Shown: positions 22,258 to 34,589 of the stretch, in pieces
How the letters are laid out: each line of letters begins with the position of its first letter
How positions within the stretch are numbered: position 1 is the first letter of the stretch
NCBI RefSeq assembly: GCF_020360975.1
Contig: NW_025408667.1
Coordinates: forward strand, 1,860,001 to 1,924,000
Origin: Hirsutella rhossiliensis
Lineage: Eukaryota > Ascomycota > Sordariomycetes > Hypocreales > Ophiocordycipitaceae
Length of the DNA: 64,000 nucleotides
Direction of reading: 5' to 3'
Position numbers and translations under genes: made by a program
The notes under the pieces: model-generated
Database searches by the model: none
Told to the model about the DNA's origin: nothing
Seen by the model: the letters and a program-made list of their open reading frames with translations, nothing else

Positions 22258-24928
22258 CTTGCAGGCGAGAGATGAAGTGTGCTAGAAAAGTAGAGGGGCT
22301 TGAGCTTGGTTGAGGCCAAAGGTGATGAAGCAGTCAATTGGCGATATGATGTGCCGTGTCACAACAAGGTGAAGCTCGGCGAGAGAGAGACAAGACGTTG
22401 ATTATTTGGCGGATGGGTTGATGAATTCGAGGGATGGGAGGTGATGATGGATGAGGGAGATGATGGATGAGGGAGATGATGGATGAGGGAGATGATGGAT
22501 GAAGGTGAAGATGGATGGATGGAGAGACGAAAGAGGGGAAACAAGGGAGAGGAATGCAGAGAGCTTTGGAGGGTGCGGGAGACGACAAGCTAATCGGGGA
22601 CGAGGAAGCAGTGGCATTTGTATCATCAGGAGGACGTCAGGCGAGTGCCGGGGGTGGTGTGATCGATTGCAGGGTGAAGCACGGCGTACAGTGCGGGCTG
22701 AAGGGTATCTGGTTGTGGCGCCCCAGCACAGGCGTGAGCGGCATCCTTTCCTTTACACGCACTGTGTGGGCATCTCCATGCTGGAGTGACGTGCGAGCAC
22801 TGGTACATCAAAGTACCGGACCGGCAAGCTCCCAAAGCAGGCGCCTTGCACCTGGCGAAGAACAGCAGTCAATGGCCCTTGGAGCTCAATGCTGCCTCTG
22901 GAGAGCATGTCGCCATGACCAGATAACAGTTGCGCACACTGTAGAGTCTGCAGAGATGAGTCTTTGCTGCCATCAGAGCTCCTGTAACGGAGCCAAGGGA
23001 GGGGGTTTGCTGTCGCGTGACCTCAAGTGACGGGTGACGCAAGAGCTCAGCCAAAGCAACCCAGGTAGGTACTTACAGTGAACAGTGCTGCTTCGTACTG
23101 TGTGAAGTCGCCAACGGGGTCACGATGCATGGAATATGCACATCATGTACGTATCCGTACTAATTAACAAGTCGGCATGCATTACCATGCCAAGGGATTA
23201 GAGCATCTAGACGCAGACAGACATGACAGACAATGACGCCTTTTGCAACATGGTCCGTCGTCACCGTCCATTAGATTGCGCAATTGGGAAGAGAGAATCT
23301 GTTTGCGCCATTTGTGTCAGGGTCCAGACCACCAAGACGGCCCAACAATCAATTGACATTGATTGACTCGGCTGGAGAAGACGTCCACTGTTCGGTGCTT
23401 TCTTCTGCTTCCAATGATGCTGTCTCGGCTCCTCAGCCCCGCAGGCGACGGGGACGTTCAGGGGCTGTGACGTTGCCGCCTGATGCCTGTACTGTTCCTG
23501 CATTGTCCATGCTCAGCCAGCATCAACAAACGAGGGAAGTCAGCAAACTTGAAGGCAGCTCGACGGAAATAATGTTCGTTGGTAGACGGCCTAGGCATCT
23601 GGACCCTTGGGGTACCTGCCTCAGCTGCAGCAGGTACCGTACTGTGCCAGACTGCAAGCCGGTTCACAGTATGTATGGGGACGCGCGCGCACGATTGCGG
23701 GGTACGGGGAACAAGACAGGTCCGGGTACAGGGGGGGCAGGCGCTAGTGGAGCCCCTGGAGCTCACAGCGGGCGGAGAGCTGTTTGTTGGTCCCCTCATT
23801 GAAGCTTCCAGTCAATTCCACTCTTTCCCTCTCTTCCTATCTCCATCAGCGTCTAAAGAAATGGCCAACAAGGCAGAAGAAAAAAAAACGCCAGCCACAG
23901 CTCACGTGCCTCTTCGGCCTCCCGGACCACTTTTGGCACACAAGGTGGCTTCTTCGCCACTGCTTCCCGCATTCCCGCCCGGGTGACCAGTTCGACCGGA
24001 AACGGCCCCTGACTCACCGCGAGACTCACCGCGTCTTCGGCCTTTCCCTTTGAACCGGCAACTGCACTTGCACCCCTGGGGCACGTCAATGCAGGTACCG
24101 TACCACCATTGACGCTCCGCCGTCGCAGCAGAAATGACGCTCTCTTTCCGCTTCCCACCCTCACGTCACGGGCGGTCCCGCTCTCTGCACCGCCGCTCTT
24201 CGCTACAATGCCGAGCCGAGGGTCTGGGTACCCAAGCATTGTCCCTTGTGCCCGAGTGGCTGCATGCGTAATTGCGTGGCCAGTTTATGCCTCGGAGCAG
24301 GAGCTCTGCGCCCACTGTGGGCCAGGTAGCTGATGGCCTCCTCGCTCGTCATCTCTTGTCAATCGACGGGCAATCAACGTCGACGAGACGGAAATACGGA
24401 AAATCACCATCGACCTGTTTCAGTACCATCGTGTAATAGTGCGTAGACTGGTCCTTTACTGGCCCCGTGATAAGGCTGAGCCAAAGTGGCCCGTGCCCCA
24501 CTCACAAAGCACGAGGCTACGTCGACAGCGCGTGTTAATGTTCGGATAAACTCCAGACAAGACTGCAGCGCAGGCTTGCTTCCTGCAACAAACGCAAGGG
24601 CGATGCAAAATTGAAGAACCCGCGAGCCAGCGTGCCATCAGCTCGCTTGCACGCAGATCATCTACACCATTTTCATATCACTCGCCACACATCCTTCCCA
24701 TTTAAGCCGCTTGAGCGGTCGCCAGTTGCGTTCCTTTGCCGGCACCTCGAAAAATTCAGGACAAGAGGTCGCGACAGGCGCACGCGCAGCGAGAAGACAC
24801 GGCAACCCGCAAAAGAATCAAGGCAGAAATAGAGGGAGACAGAAAGAAAATCGTCAGGGGCCTCGACAGGCCGCTCTTGGCGGGAGCTAGCAGTCCTCCT
24901 CACCCACCCAGGCCTTCTCGTCGCCACC
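22258..24928. other. Long divergent intergenic region
   Basis: This is 2.67 kb between the STF2-like gene (-) and BCAS2 (+). It contains the 16-bp tandem repeat at 22443-22506. Several overlapping frames of 80-170 codons lack any recognisable motif and have no typical codon bias. I see no tRNA or supported gene. Its size suggests a complex stress-responsive promoter or a long leader for the STF2-like gene, but this is inference. Confidence 0.45.
22443..22506. repeat. 16-bp tandem repeat, about four copies
   Basis: The unit GATGATGGATGAGGGA is repeated four times, the last copy with substitutions. It lies about 190 bp upstream of the proposed first exon end of the STF2-like gene. The reverse strand is a TCCCTCATCCATCATC pyrimidine-rich tract. 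Confidence 0.85.
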
Positions 24929-25630
24929 ATGGCCCTCCCACCCGCCTTCCACGAATCCCTTCCCTGTACGCTCCCTCTCCTCCCGTCTTCTCTTCTATTG
25001 TCGAAACCATATATACTGATATCCATTTCCCTCGCAGACATCGACCCCGAACTCTCCCCTGCTGCCCTCGCCGCCGCCCACGCCCTCATCTCCGCCGAAC
25101 AATCCCAAGCCTCCCCCCTTCCTCCGCATCCCCAAACCGACCGCCCATCCCTCCTCACCCCCGCCCTCGCCGCCGAGCTCTCCCGCGTCACCTCGGGCGA
25201 ACCGGCCAAACCCCTCTGCCTCTCGCGCTACGAGGCCCAGGAACCCCCCTCGCCGGGCTCCTCGTCGACCACTTCGCTGCGCCCCGTGCTGGAAAACGCC
25301 TACATCTCCGCCGCCTATCTCACCTCGCGCGCCCAGAACCTCATCCTGCTCGATCGCCACGGCGCAAACACTTGGCTCCTCTCCAATTATCATCTTGAGA
25401 ATGACCTTCGTCGCGTCGAGCGCGAGCTTGCTGACACTAGGCGGAGTATTGACGAGGTCAACGCCCAGCGCGCAAAGAGGCAGGAGGCCGTGCGCGCAGA
25501 GCTGCTCATGCTCGATGAGACTTGGAGGCGCGGTGTCGGCCGAGTCCTTGAGACCGAGGTTGCCGTCGAAGAGCTCAAGGCTCAGATACGGGAGGAGCTC
25601 AAGAGGAAGAGTGCGCACGAGGCCTTATAA
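24929..25630 (+). CDS. Pre-mRNA splicing factor BCAS2/SPF27 (Cwf7), NineTeen complex
   Basis: A core subunit of the Prp19 (NineTeen) complex, which activates the spliceosome; S. pombe Cwf7 and human BCAS2 are relatives. Exons 24929-24965 and 25038-25630 give about 209 aa. The 72-bp intron (GTACGC donor, TCGCAG acceptor) splits the Tyr codon of LPYIDPELSP. Because its length is a multiple of three without a stop, an unspliced reading is also open, but it would insert a non-conserved hydrophobic stretch. LSRYEAQEPP is the family hallmark, followed by a predicted helical C-terminal half (about 110-205) with long coiled-coil segments: NYHLENDLRRVERELADTR, then ETWRRGVGRVLETEVAVEEL. Confidence 0.9.
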   Translation: MALPPAFHESLPCTLPLLPSSLLLSKPYILISISLADIDPELSPAALAAAHALISAEQSQASPLPPHPQTDRPSLLTPALAAELSRVTSGEPAKPLCLSRYEAQEPPSPGSSSTTSLRPVLENAYISAAYLTSRAQNLILLDRHGANTWLLSNYHLENDLRRVERELADTRRSIDEVNAQRAKRQEAVRAELLMLDETWRRGVGRVLETEVAVEELKAQIREELKRKSAHEAL

Positions 25631-26139
25631 GGCCCGGTGAGGGGACGAGGCGGAGCGTTGCTAGTAGATGGGAAATTTGAAGAGCGAGGGCGAGCGCATC
25701 GTCTCTCCATGGAGCCTGCGGCTGATGCTCAAAGCTGTAGTGGTTCTAGTGAACACGAATAAATTGGCAGAGGTGCCGAACAATTGTGCGAGATTCAGCC
25801 AGGCTTTGGTTCATCAACATATATCATGCAGCTTTCGCAATTCTCCTCATTTGCTTCATGCGTGGCAGAGCCAGACCATGACTGCCCGGCGGCACCGAAG
25901 CATCGACAACATGTCTGTTTAGTAGTCATATTCTCTCCTAGGAAAGCGAAGGTGGTGGGAGATGATGGTTCCTCCCCATCAAACGCCGACTCGAATTGCA
26001 AAATCCCGTGGAGCAGTCATGCCAAACAACAGGCACAAAACAACAGTCACTTCCAGCAGCACGACAATCCTCGCCACATTCTGCACCTCCGCTCACGTTC
26101 CAGGGCCTCGCAGCCCTGTCCCGCCAGCGACAAGCTCCA
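25631..26139. other. Convergent intergenic region
   Basis: About 509 bp between the 3' ends of BCAS2 (+) and the PKA regulatory subunit (-). No gene is seen. Confidence 0.55.
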
Positions 26140-27383
26140 TTATCCAGAGCTCAGGGGGTCCACATCTTCCACTCCTGTTGCGACGCCTTCGTACTTGGTC
26201 CGCCGGAGGATGCCCTCGACGGGACCGAGTAATCTCTGGAACGCGTTCTTGCCCAGCGACGCCACCTTGACGTGCGTCGAAGCCATGATACTAGCGGCTC
26301 GCGGTGCGTCGTTGAGCAGAGCCAGCTCACCGAAATAGTCGCCCTTCTTGTACTCCAGCAGCTTGTTGCTGGGGTCGCCCTTGTATGCCACGGCCTCACC
26401 GCTCTCCAGCAGGTAGAATGAATGGCCCGGGTCGCCCTCCTTGATGATGATTTCCCCGGGAGCAAATTTCCGCGTCTCGAGCGCATCGGCAATCTTGGAC
26501 CGCTCGTAAGGGTCCAGGATGGACAGCAGCGGTACCTCTTCGAGGAAACGCTCGTACATGCGTCTCCGGGCAAAGGTCGACTCCATCAAAATGCGACGGA
26601 AGGTGACGCGGTCGAGGGCCCAAAGCGTGCATCCGGGCTCGACGGAGATGACGGTTGCGGCGCGAGGAGCGTTGTACATGAGGGCCAGCTCACCAAAAGA
26701 ACCGCCAGCCTCGATGTTGCCGACCTTGTTGCCCAGGCCGTCGGGGCCGGGTTGGATGCTGCCGGATGGGTTGACGTAGACGTCAAAAGACCCCTTTTCG
26801 ACGACGTAGAAAAAGTCGCCGGCGTCGCCTTGGTTAATGACCTGGCTAGTCGTCAGCTGACAGCCGCAAAGACACGCGCAAGTCACGGAGCAACGTGCGA
26901 ACTACGCACCTTGATGCCCTTGGCAGGTATCGGCTTTTCCACCATGGCGCCGAGAATCTGCCCGCTTTGCTCATCTTCCAAATGCTTGAAGAGAAAGTTG
27001 CTCCCAATGGCAGCCTTCAAGCGCTCCAGCTGCTCGGGCGTCTTATCGTGCTGGGGCGGCGACCAGTTGTCATTGTTGTCGGCGTTGGGCTTCAACGATT
27101 CGGCGGACACGGAAGTTCGGCGGTTGAAGTTGTACTCTGCGGGATAGCTGTCTTGGCTTTGGGCGCTGCGAGCCGGAGGCGGGCCGTCGGTAGGGCCGTC
27201 GGCCCCAAAGTTGGCCTGCGAGTTGGGTCCCGACCGTGGGACGGAGTCGCTGGTGATGAACTGGCCAGACGCCTCATCTTCGTCGACTTCTTCGGAGACG
27301 GGGTCCATGATGTGCGAGCCGGTGGCGCTATCCCCAAAGGGATTCGCGCTGGCGCTGAAGAAACTCGAGAAGAGGCCAGACAT
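26140..27383 (-). CDS. pkaR: cAMP-dependent protein kinase regulatory subunit
   Basis: This subunit holds PKA catalytic subunits inactive until cAMP binds. Exons 27383-26910 and 26841-26140 give about 391 aa; the 68-bp intron has a GTGCGT donor. The N-terminal docking segment SGLFSSFFSASANPFGD is followed by an acidic linker. The inhibitor sequence RRTSV is at 88-92 with a phosphorylatable Ser, as in fungal and type II regulatory subunits. Two cyclic-nucleotide-binding domains follow. The phosphate-binding cassettes FGELALMYNAPRAATV and FGELALLNDAPRAASI are both complete, including the Glu and Arg that contact cAMP. I chose the second Met (27383) because it matches the family start; the first in-frame ATG at 27401 would add six residues. 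This is the last gene before the RIP-mutated block. Confidence 0.94.
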
Positions 27384-29130
27384 TACTGCGCTGCTTGGCA
27401 CTCGCGATGGGACTTGATGTGAGATTCGGTCGGTCTGAGGGAGGGTGAAGATGCTGGTCGTTGTGGCCAGTGATGACAGATATGACGAGGAATGTGCTTG
27501 AGCAGACGCCTAACCAGAGGCCTTGAAGCAGCCGACACGGGTAAGTAACTCGTCGGGAGCTGCGGCAAGGATGGGTGATGTGGCAGACGATGGACGCAAT
27601 GCTCGTTCGCAAAAGTGTGACGACGGTTAGGGGCCAAACGTACCGGTGCTGAGGAAGTGATGAGTGACAAGGGGTCAAAGGCTGCGATTAAGACTGCAAG
27701 GGTATCAGCAACAGGCACGAAGCAGCTGGCCGGTGCCGATTCACGTGTGACGGCAGAAGTCGGTCGACGCAAGCAGGCAAGAGGCGGAGGATAGGTGAGG
27801 TGTTTTTCCGACCCAGCGGATGCTGCTTTTGGGAACAAACAAGGACATGTAGCGGCGGCCGACAGGCTCCGCGGACGTCACGGTACCTGACCGATGAGGC
27901 AACGCTAAGCCAGGAGCGGCAGACAATGGCGTTTTGTCCGTCGTGGGACAGACGGGTTGGAGGAAAAGTGGCTTGACATACATGTGATGGGGAAGGGGGC
28001 ATGCTATAAGGTCTCCCGGACAGCTAGCCGAGCAGAGGGAAGATGAGGAGTCGAAGACGCGCAAGGGGAGATGAGACGATGGTGCTGATGCTGGTGGTGA
28101 TGGCGGGGGAAAGGATGGCGGTTTGCCTCGAGTCCAACTTGGACAGGCCAGATGGGTCCAAGGAAAGAAAGAAGCTGCCAGAAGGTGTGGCAGTGAGGCT
28201 AAGAAGCCCAAGTGCCGAAGGAGAGGGAGCTGCTGACCTTGACGCGAGTGAAACGAGGGGGCGCCGTTGCTCGAGATGGGCGGCCTGTGTCTCTCTCGGC
28301 CGGGGGTCGAAGGGGAGAAGCAGTCGAGAAGGGCAGTCGAGAAGGGCAGTCGAGAAGGGCAGTCGAGAAGGGTCAGGGGAGGGGGAAAGCAGCAGCTGGC
28401 GGGAAGGGAGAAGCAGCAAGCAATGAAGCAAGCGGCGACGGACGGCGAGATGGGATGGTGGTAGTAGGAAAAGGCGGAAAGGCACGCATGAGGAAGAGAG
28501 GATCAAGGCCGGTGTGGGTCGACAAGGGAAAAAAGGTGGGGGGAGGGGAAGCTGACCAAGAGACCAAGGAAACCAAGGAAGGAGGGGGGAAGGAAGACAG
28601 GCGCTGGAAGCTTTCTAGAAGCGCGCACGGGCCACCGCCCTTGTCCTCTTGCATTCCGCCCGCTCTGACTGCAGGCGCTACTCGCTTCGGTGCAGGCGCC
28701 TGGAAGACCACGGAGCACCTGCGCTAACTTGCGCTAGTCAGGGTAGCTCTTGCCTGTCTCTGCCGCTCTTGTACAAACAAATGTCCCGCGTCCGCATACG
28801 GCCACGACCAAGTCTGCGCTATGCCGGCCGAGGAAGGGCGCCCATGTCGAGTCCGTCGAGTCCGCCGAGCTGCTTGCACTCGGCCAAGTCGACTGCTCCC
28901 ACGGGGCCGCACGGGCAGAGCGGGAGTCCTCAGGACCTGTCATCCCGGAAAGCAGCTCTCTACTCTACTATATGTGTCACGACCCAACAAGGGTCCCAGT
29001 AGGCCACAGACTAATGTATAGGAGTAAAGGTTGGGCTCACACGCACCTATAGGCGTGCCCCCCTTATCCCTAGAAGCTACGTTGATGCTATCGCCGTATC
29101 CGGAGGCACCGAATATAGTAGTTAAACCTA
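27384..29130. other. Upstream region of pkaR and transition to the AT-rich block
   Basis: This is 1.75 kb holding the probable pkaR promoter and 5' leader. The part at 27980-28620 is strongly purine-rich on the plus strand. It contains a 13-bp tandem repeat. Open frames of 60-170 codons here are low-complexity and show no domain. Base composition is normal up to about 29040 and changes abruptly by 29130. Confidence 0.5.
28321..28372. repeat. 13-bp tandem repeat, four copies
   Basis: The unit CAGTCGAGAAGGG occurs four times without interruption about 940 bp upstream of the pkaR start. It lies in a purine-rich tract. Confidence 0.85.
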
Positions 29131-29976
29131 TAGGATGCTAAGGAAGTAACTTAATAGATCTAGGTAACTATAAGTAGCCGGATTAATAGGGAAACCTACC
29201 CCCCCTTATACTTTATATATATATATATATATATAGATATATAGTTATACTTATAAACTATAAGGGAATATATATTATAGTACGATTAGTTAGGTAGTAA
29301 AGATAGCTAGAAGTACTACGCTATATATATTATATTCTCCTTATTATAAGGCTAAAGCTTAGTAAAAGAGGGATTTTTCCTTTTTAGTTAGAGTAGCGAG
29401 TAATCTATAACTTACGAGCGGGGTATATATAATTCCCTACTAATACCCTACTAATATATTAGTACTATATACCTAAGTGCTTTATTAGCCTATACCTCTT
29501 AATAGCGCTCTTATAATTATCTCCCCTCTTATATAAACGTCTTAGCTATATTTATAATATATATTAATTAAGATTATACTAGTAACCTATTTAGAGGTAT
29601 TTAGAACTTCGGCGTTAAATAAGAGGGAAAAACTAAAGTACTTAAAGGAAAACCCTCCCTTCTTTTATAGCTAGTCCGCCTTTAAGCCGGGTCGCGGTTA
29701 TAATATATAGGAATCTTACGCTAGCTATTATAGGTATTATTCTAGTTAGTCGGAATCGCGTTAGCCTTACTATAAAGTAACCTTAGAAAGTAACTCCTTT
29801 ATATATAAGGGGTATATAGCGTTAATTAATAGTATAAGCTTTTTTAGTTAATAGTTAATTATATAATTATCCTTAACCTTATCTTATAATAATATCTTCT
29901 TAGGCTCTACTTTATTTTTCTACTATAAAGCTTAGTAGACTAATTTTTATTAATACTAGCTTTTAGCTAAGCTAGT
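29130..29976. other. Unassigned RIP-mutated sequence
   Basis: About 850 bp of RIP-type sequence between the euchromatic flank and the 5' LTR of element A. It includes a TA dinucleotide tract at about 29215-29235. No retroelement domain was recognised; it may be the remnant of an older element. Confidence 0.45.
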
Positions 29977-30681
29977 TATTATAGGATACCCTATAGTTAA
30001 TAATCTAGGTACCTATAATAATATCGGCCTCCCTTAAGGAAGTTACCCCTAACTCCCTAAGGCTCTCCGCGGAAGAAGGAACCTAGAAGCTACTAAGTAA
30101 ACTCTAGGAAATTACCCGGAAATCCTAGAAACAATAACTAAGTAGATTATATAGATATTTTATAGAGACTTCCCCTAGGGATATATTATATAGGGAATAT
30201 ACTATAATTTCCTAAGTAATAATAGCTCCTTAAGGATTATATTAATATTTCCTTAAGAAGTTACTATAAGAATATAGCGGGGAAATTATAAAGAAATACT
30301 TATACCTACCTAAGGAAAATACCGGGAAATACTGCTAATATACCGTACTACTATCGTATAATTATAAGGTTATAATATTACTTAGTTAAAGCCCTAAGTA
30401 AGGTCTTACGCTCGCTATAGTATATATATAAAAGATAGAGAACCCGCTAAATCTTAGGCGGGTAGAGAAAAATATAGATAGTTATTACTACTCTTACTTT
30501 AACTTATAAGACTAGTAGCTAGTTTATATTTAACGCGCGTAATACTATATAATAGCTAGTCTATATAATACGTTTAATTATATATAGTAGCTAGTTTATT
30601 TAATTACCTATTAGACCTATACTAGATCTAGGTAAATAGCTAGGTTAAAGTACTAGCCCTATACTAAGGGACTAGTATATA
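29977..30681 (+). repeat. 5' LTR of gypsy A
   Basis: About 705 bp beginning TATTATAGGATACC and ending ACTAGTATATA, near-identical to 52656-53323 apart from RIP-type C/T and G/A differences and one insertion of about 37 bp around 30530-30560. The start TA and end TA fit TG...CA termini after RIP. Confidence 0.75.
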
Positions 30682-32149
30682 ATAAATAGTAGTAATTCCT
30701 ATTCCCCTAACTATTTATTCTCTTAAGGTCTATATCTAGTAGAACGGAAGATAAAAAATAAGGAAAGGGATAAGTTAACCTTAACCTATAAACCTTAATA
30801 TCTTCTTAGAAAGAAAGCTCCTACTTATATATTAATAAATACTAGCTTCTTAATTGCTTTTTATAAAAGAAATACTTAGGGAACTTTAGATAAAGGTAGA
30901 ACTTTAATATATTAAAGCTTAAGTAATATATAGCTTCTATTAGTAGTTAAAAAGATACCTATTTCTATAATATTTCCTATTAAGTTCTTATAGAAATAAA
31001 AGATAGCTAGATCGTATACCTTAGCGGTAGGAATAACGCTTAAAGGAATTAAGAGCGGAACTTTTATAATATAACTTACTAGCTTACTTAGCTAATTATT
31101 AAGGCCTATAGGAGCGAATTAATAACCTAGAATACGTTCTAGTAATAAGGCAATATTAGCTATAAATAATAGAGCTATATAAAAATCGGTATAGTATAGC
31201 TTCCCCCGCCCTACCTTAACTACCTCTATTAAAAGGATAAAGCCCTAGAAGTTCGCTAAACTATAACGACTAAAATAAGGAAGAACCTCTAAATAATACT
31301 ACCCTTAGTAGTATATTTATAATAATAACCCTAGCGAACTAGCTAGGAAGCTTAATTATAAAAGAAGCTCTTATAAGACTACTAGTAAAAGCTATAGTAT
31401 AAGAAACTATAAGAATATACCCTTATATTCCTATTTTACTATTATAAAGAAATAATAGGCATAGGGAGGCTCTATAGAATAAGCTAGTAAAAAGAGGCTC
31501 TATAATATAGTCTAAGGGAATAACCCTTAAGATAAAGACCTCTACTAAATATCTATACCTTCCTTTAGGAAAAGCGGGTTAAGATAAGCCTATCCTAATA
31601 AAATAATATATATATAAAATATATAAGTTAATTATAAGTAGAACGGATACCTTATTACCTATTTTAGCCTAGCGGTTCTAAAGATATCCGCGATATAAGA
31701 ATAGGTAGGGCATAGAACATTTTAGTTAAATCTACTACTTATACTAAAACCTATAGTCTTACGTTAACTATTACGTTATAATTAGACCACCTACTAAGTT
31801 AAGAAGATATACTATAGATAGAGCTTTTTAAGCACTATAGAATATACTAGAAAGCTAACTAATTTATTTACTAGTAAGCGAGCAATAGTTTATAAAAGAC
31901 GAAGGATTTCCCTAGGAGTAGTAGATAGAATAAGTAAGTTTATAAGTATCTTTTATAACGCTATTCTTTTAATATATTATTTAGCCCCTTATATACTCGT
32001 TATAAACTCTAGACGAAATCCTACCCTATACTCCTTCGACCGATCTTTCCGCTTACGTTATCGATTACCTAATCCTATACTTATTACTTATACCTTTTTA
32101 TAGAAACTAAGGATAATACTACTATAAACCCTCCTTAAGCACCCTTAGT

Positions 32150-32900
32150 ATATATTAGACTAAAAGATATAGGGAAGTTTAACCCCGCTAGCCCCTTTAA
32201 TATAACGTTTAATATCCTTAAAGAAACTAAGAAAACGATTATATATAAAAGCGTTAATCGATTTATCGATTCCTTAAAGTAGGTAGCTATTCGTAGACTA
32301 AAATATACTAATAAACTAGTAATACTAATCCCTAGCTTACTCCGCGGAACCGCTATAAAATAGTATTCTAGCGATCTTAGTAAATCTAACTAAGCTATAC
32401 TTTATACCTTAGACTAAGGATATACCGCCTAGTATACTAAACTATAAAAACGCTTTACTATCTAGCTAAAAGTAGCGTTAAGATCTTTATAAATAAAACG
32501 ATTTACTACCTTAGATATTATAAACGGAGCTAACTTTTATAAATAAATATTAAAGCTCCGCTAAAAAGTAAAAGTAGCGCTATACTTAAAAGAGCACCTT
32601 ACTATACTAGTCTATTAATAACTAGATATATTACTATAAGAATTATTCTGCTAACCTATTAGTTTAGAATTATTTAATACCTAGATTAATAACTATAAGT
32701 AACTTATCCTATAGTTAGAAACTAAGCTAACAGTTAGGTTATAAGGGAAGATAAGTAATATAGTAAAAGGACGTATATAAAGCGGATTATATAAAACTAA
32801 GAATAAGACTATAGTAAACTTTGCCTTATCGATAGCTAAACTAACTAGTTAGAAACCCTAAGAATAAAGATAATTTTAATAGAGAGGAAATATAACGACC
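32150..32900 (+). pseudogene. RIP-destroyed gag-like region of gypsy A
   Basis: Read on the plus strand and ignoring RIP-type stops, this segment resembles fungal gypsy gag, notably the LRGTA.KWYSSDL block near 32338-32380. It would form the particle core. No intact frame remains. Confidence 0.5.
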
Positions 32901-34132
32901 GCGTTAAGATAGAATAATCTATACTAGGTAGATATAGGCCTAGTACTAAACTAGTTAACTAGCCCTTAAACTAGACTACGGCCTTAGAATTTAAAACTAA
33001 AGAAGGGCTCTTAAGAAAACCTAATCGTTATTAACCTTGCCTATTAGCTTTAAGCGGCACTAACCGATAACTAGGGCGGGATATATCTTTCCTAGGAAAT
33101 ATAAAACTAGATCCTATTTACCTAGGATAAAGGGCTAGAATATAAGGATACTACTATTAATATAGGAAAAGAAACTAAAGAAATAAAAGATAAGATCTTA
33201 TTTATTCCTAATATAATAAAAGTAGAACCTATAAGACTAAATAGTTCGCTTAGAATACTAAGGAACTAGCTAACTATAAGAGTAGCGCTATAGACTAAAA
33301 TATTAAATTTAATAAAGCTATCTTAGTTTATATACGCTTAGATATCTATCTTTAAAACTAAAGGCTTAGATTAACTATTAAACGTATATATAGACTCTAG
33401 TTTAGCCCGCTTTATAATTTAAGAAGACTAGCTTAACTACTTTAACGATATAACCCTTAATATAACTTAGTAGGTCCTACTATCTAATATAAGGAAAAGC
33501 TAAACTAAAGGTTAAGTAACCTTAATAATTAATATCCTAGGGAAATAAGGAACGGGATTTAAGGTTAGGTAATTTACTATTAGTGCCTAGGTAGTTTACA
33601 CCCTATTTATAGGATTATTACTTAAATAAGATTTCTTAGTACTAAATAAAGTTAATATCTTAAACTTTAAGGGAATAATATCTATCGGCTTATATAGTAA
33701 CTTAATAGTTATAGCTCCCTTAACTTAATAAGGCTATACGATTTATTATTAGGTTATATACTAAGCCGACGTTAACGTCCCTATATATAAGATAGAACGC
33801 CTACTAATATAAATTAAGGATATACTAAGAGATTATAACTTAGTGTTTTTTCTAAGAAACTTATTATTAGCCTATAACTTAATCTAAAGTATAACTTTAG
33901 TTATAGTAGTAAATACTACCGCTTACTATATTTTATTTAAGAAAGGATAGTACTTAGGAATACTAATAGACCTTAGTAACGAAATATAGTTTTTATAGAT
34001 CGACCTACCTAGGGAAACCCTAGCTAGGGTAACTCTAACTAAAGAGCTAGCTATATAAAAGACTATAGAATATAGTAAACTATACTAAGATACTAACCTA
34101 TTAAAAGAAACCCTAGAAGAAGGGAGCCCTAA

Positions 34133-34318
34133 TATAAGAGTCTTTAACTATTATAGGTTATAGGCTTAGGCTATAGCCTAAGCTATATAGTTACGTACGG
34201 AGGGCTAGATCCTATATATATATATATAGGCTAGCCGTATATAAGAAAGCTCTATATAGCTTATTAATATTATCTTATAGACGGTACCTATACCTACGCC
34301 TTTACTTACTCCGTAATA
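34133..34318 (+). repeat. 5' LTR of gypsy B
   Basis: 186 bp starting TATAAGAGTC and ending CCGTAATA, matching 40899-41084 in length and sequence apart from transitions. It contains a (TA)n tract in the middle. Confidence 0.85.
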
Positions 34319-34589
34319 GTATAAGCTATTAACTAATAGATCTAATAAATATCTCTTTAAAGAGGGCGCCTTCCCTTCGAGGAAGTACTCCGCCCCTCCT
34401 TAGACGGATAGGAAGTATTATAGCTATCCTAGAAGCGATTAAAAGCGCAACGGCTAGCGAGAAGGACGAGGTTCTCGCTATACTAAGGGAGCCGTTTACG
34501 AGGCTAGCTTTAACCCCTACGGCCTCTATAACGCCGGTTACGGCGGCGATACTACTAACGCGGAAGCCGCTCCCTTAGCTAACTTAGGA

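Noticed and set aside
22515..23986. Several frames of 96-172 codons between the STF2-like gene and BCAS2
   Set aside because: No motif, no convincing splice structure and mutual overlap.
28321..28372. CRISPR-like array
   Set aside because: Units are contiguous without spacers and the DNA is eukaryotic; it is a plain tandem repeat.
28043..28727. Charged Gly/Arg/Glu-rich frames over the tandem repeat
   Set aside because: They arise from purine-rich low-complexity DNA in the pkaR upstream region.
1..29130. tRNA or rRNA genes
   Set aside because: I scanned for GGTTCGA-type B boxes on both strands and found none in a plausible cloverleaf context; a computed tRNA scan was not possible.
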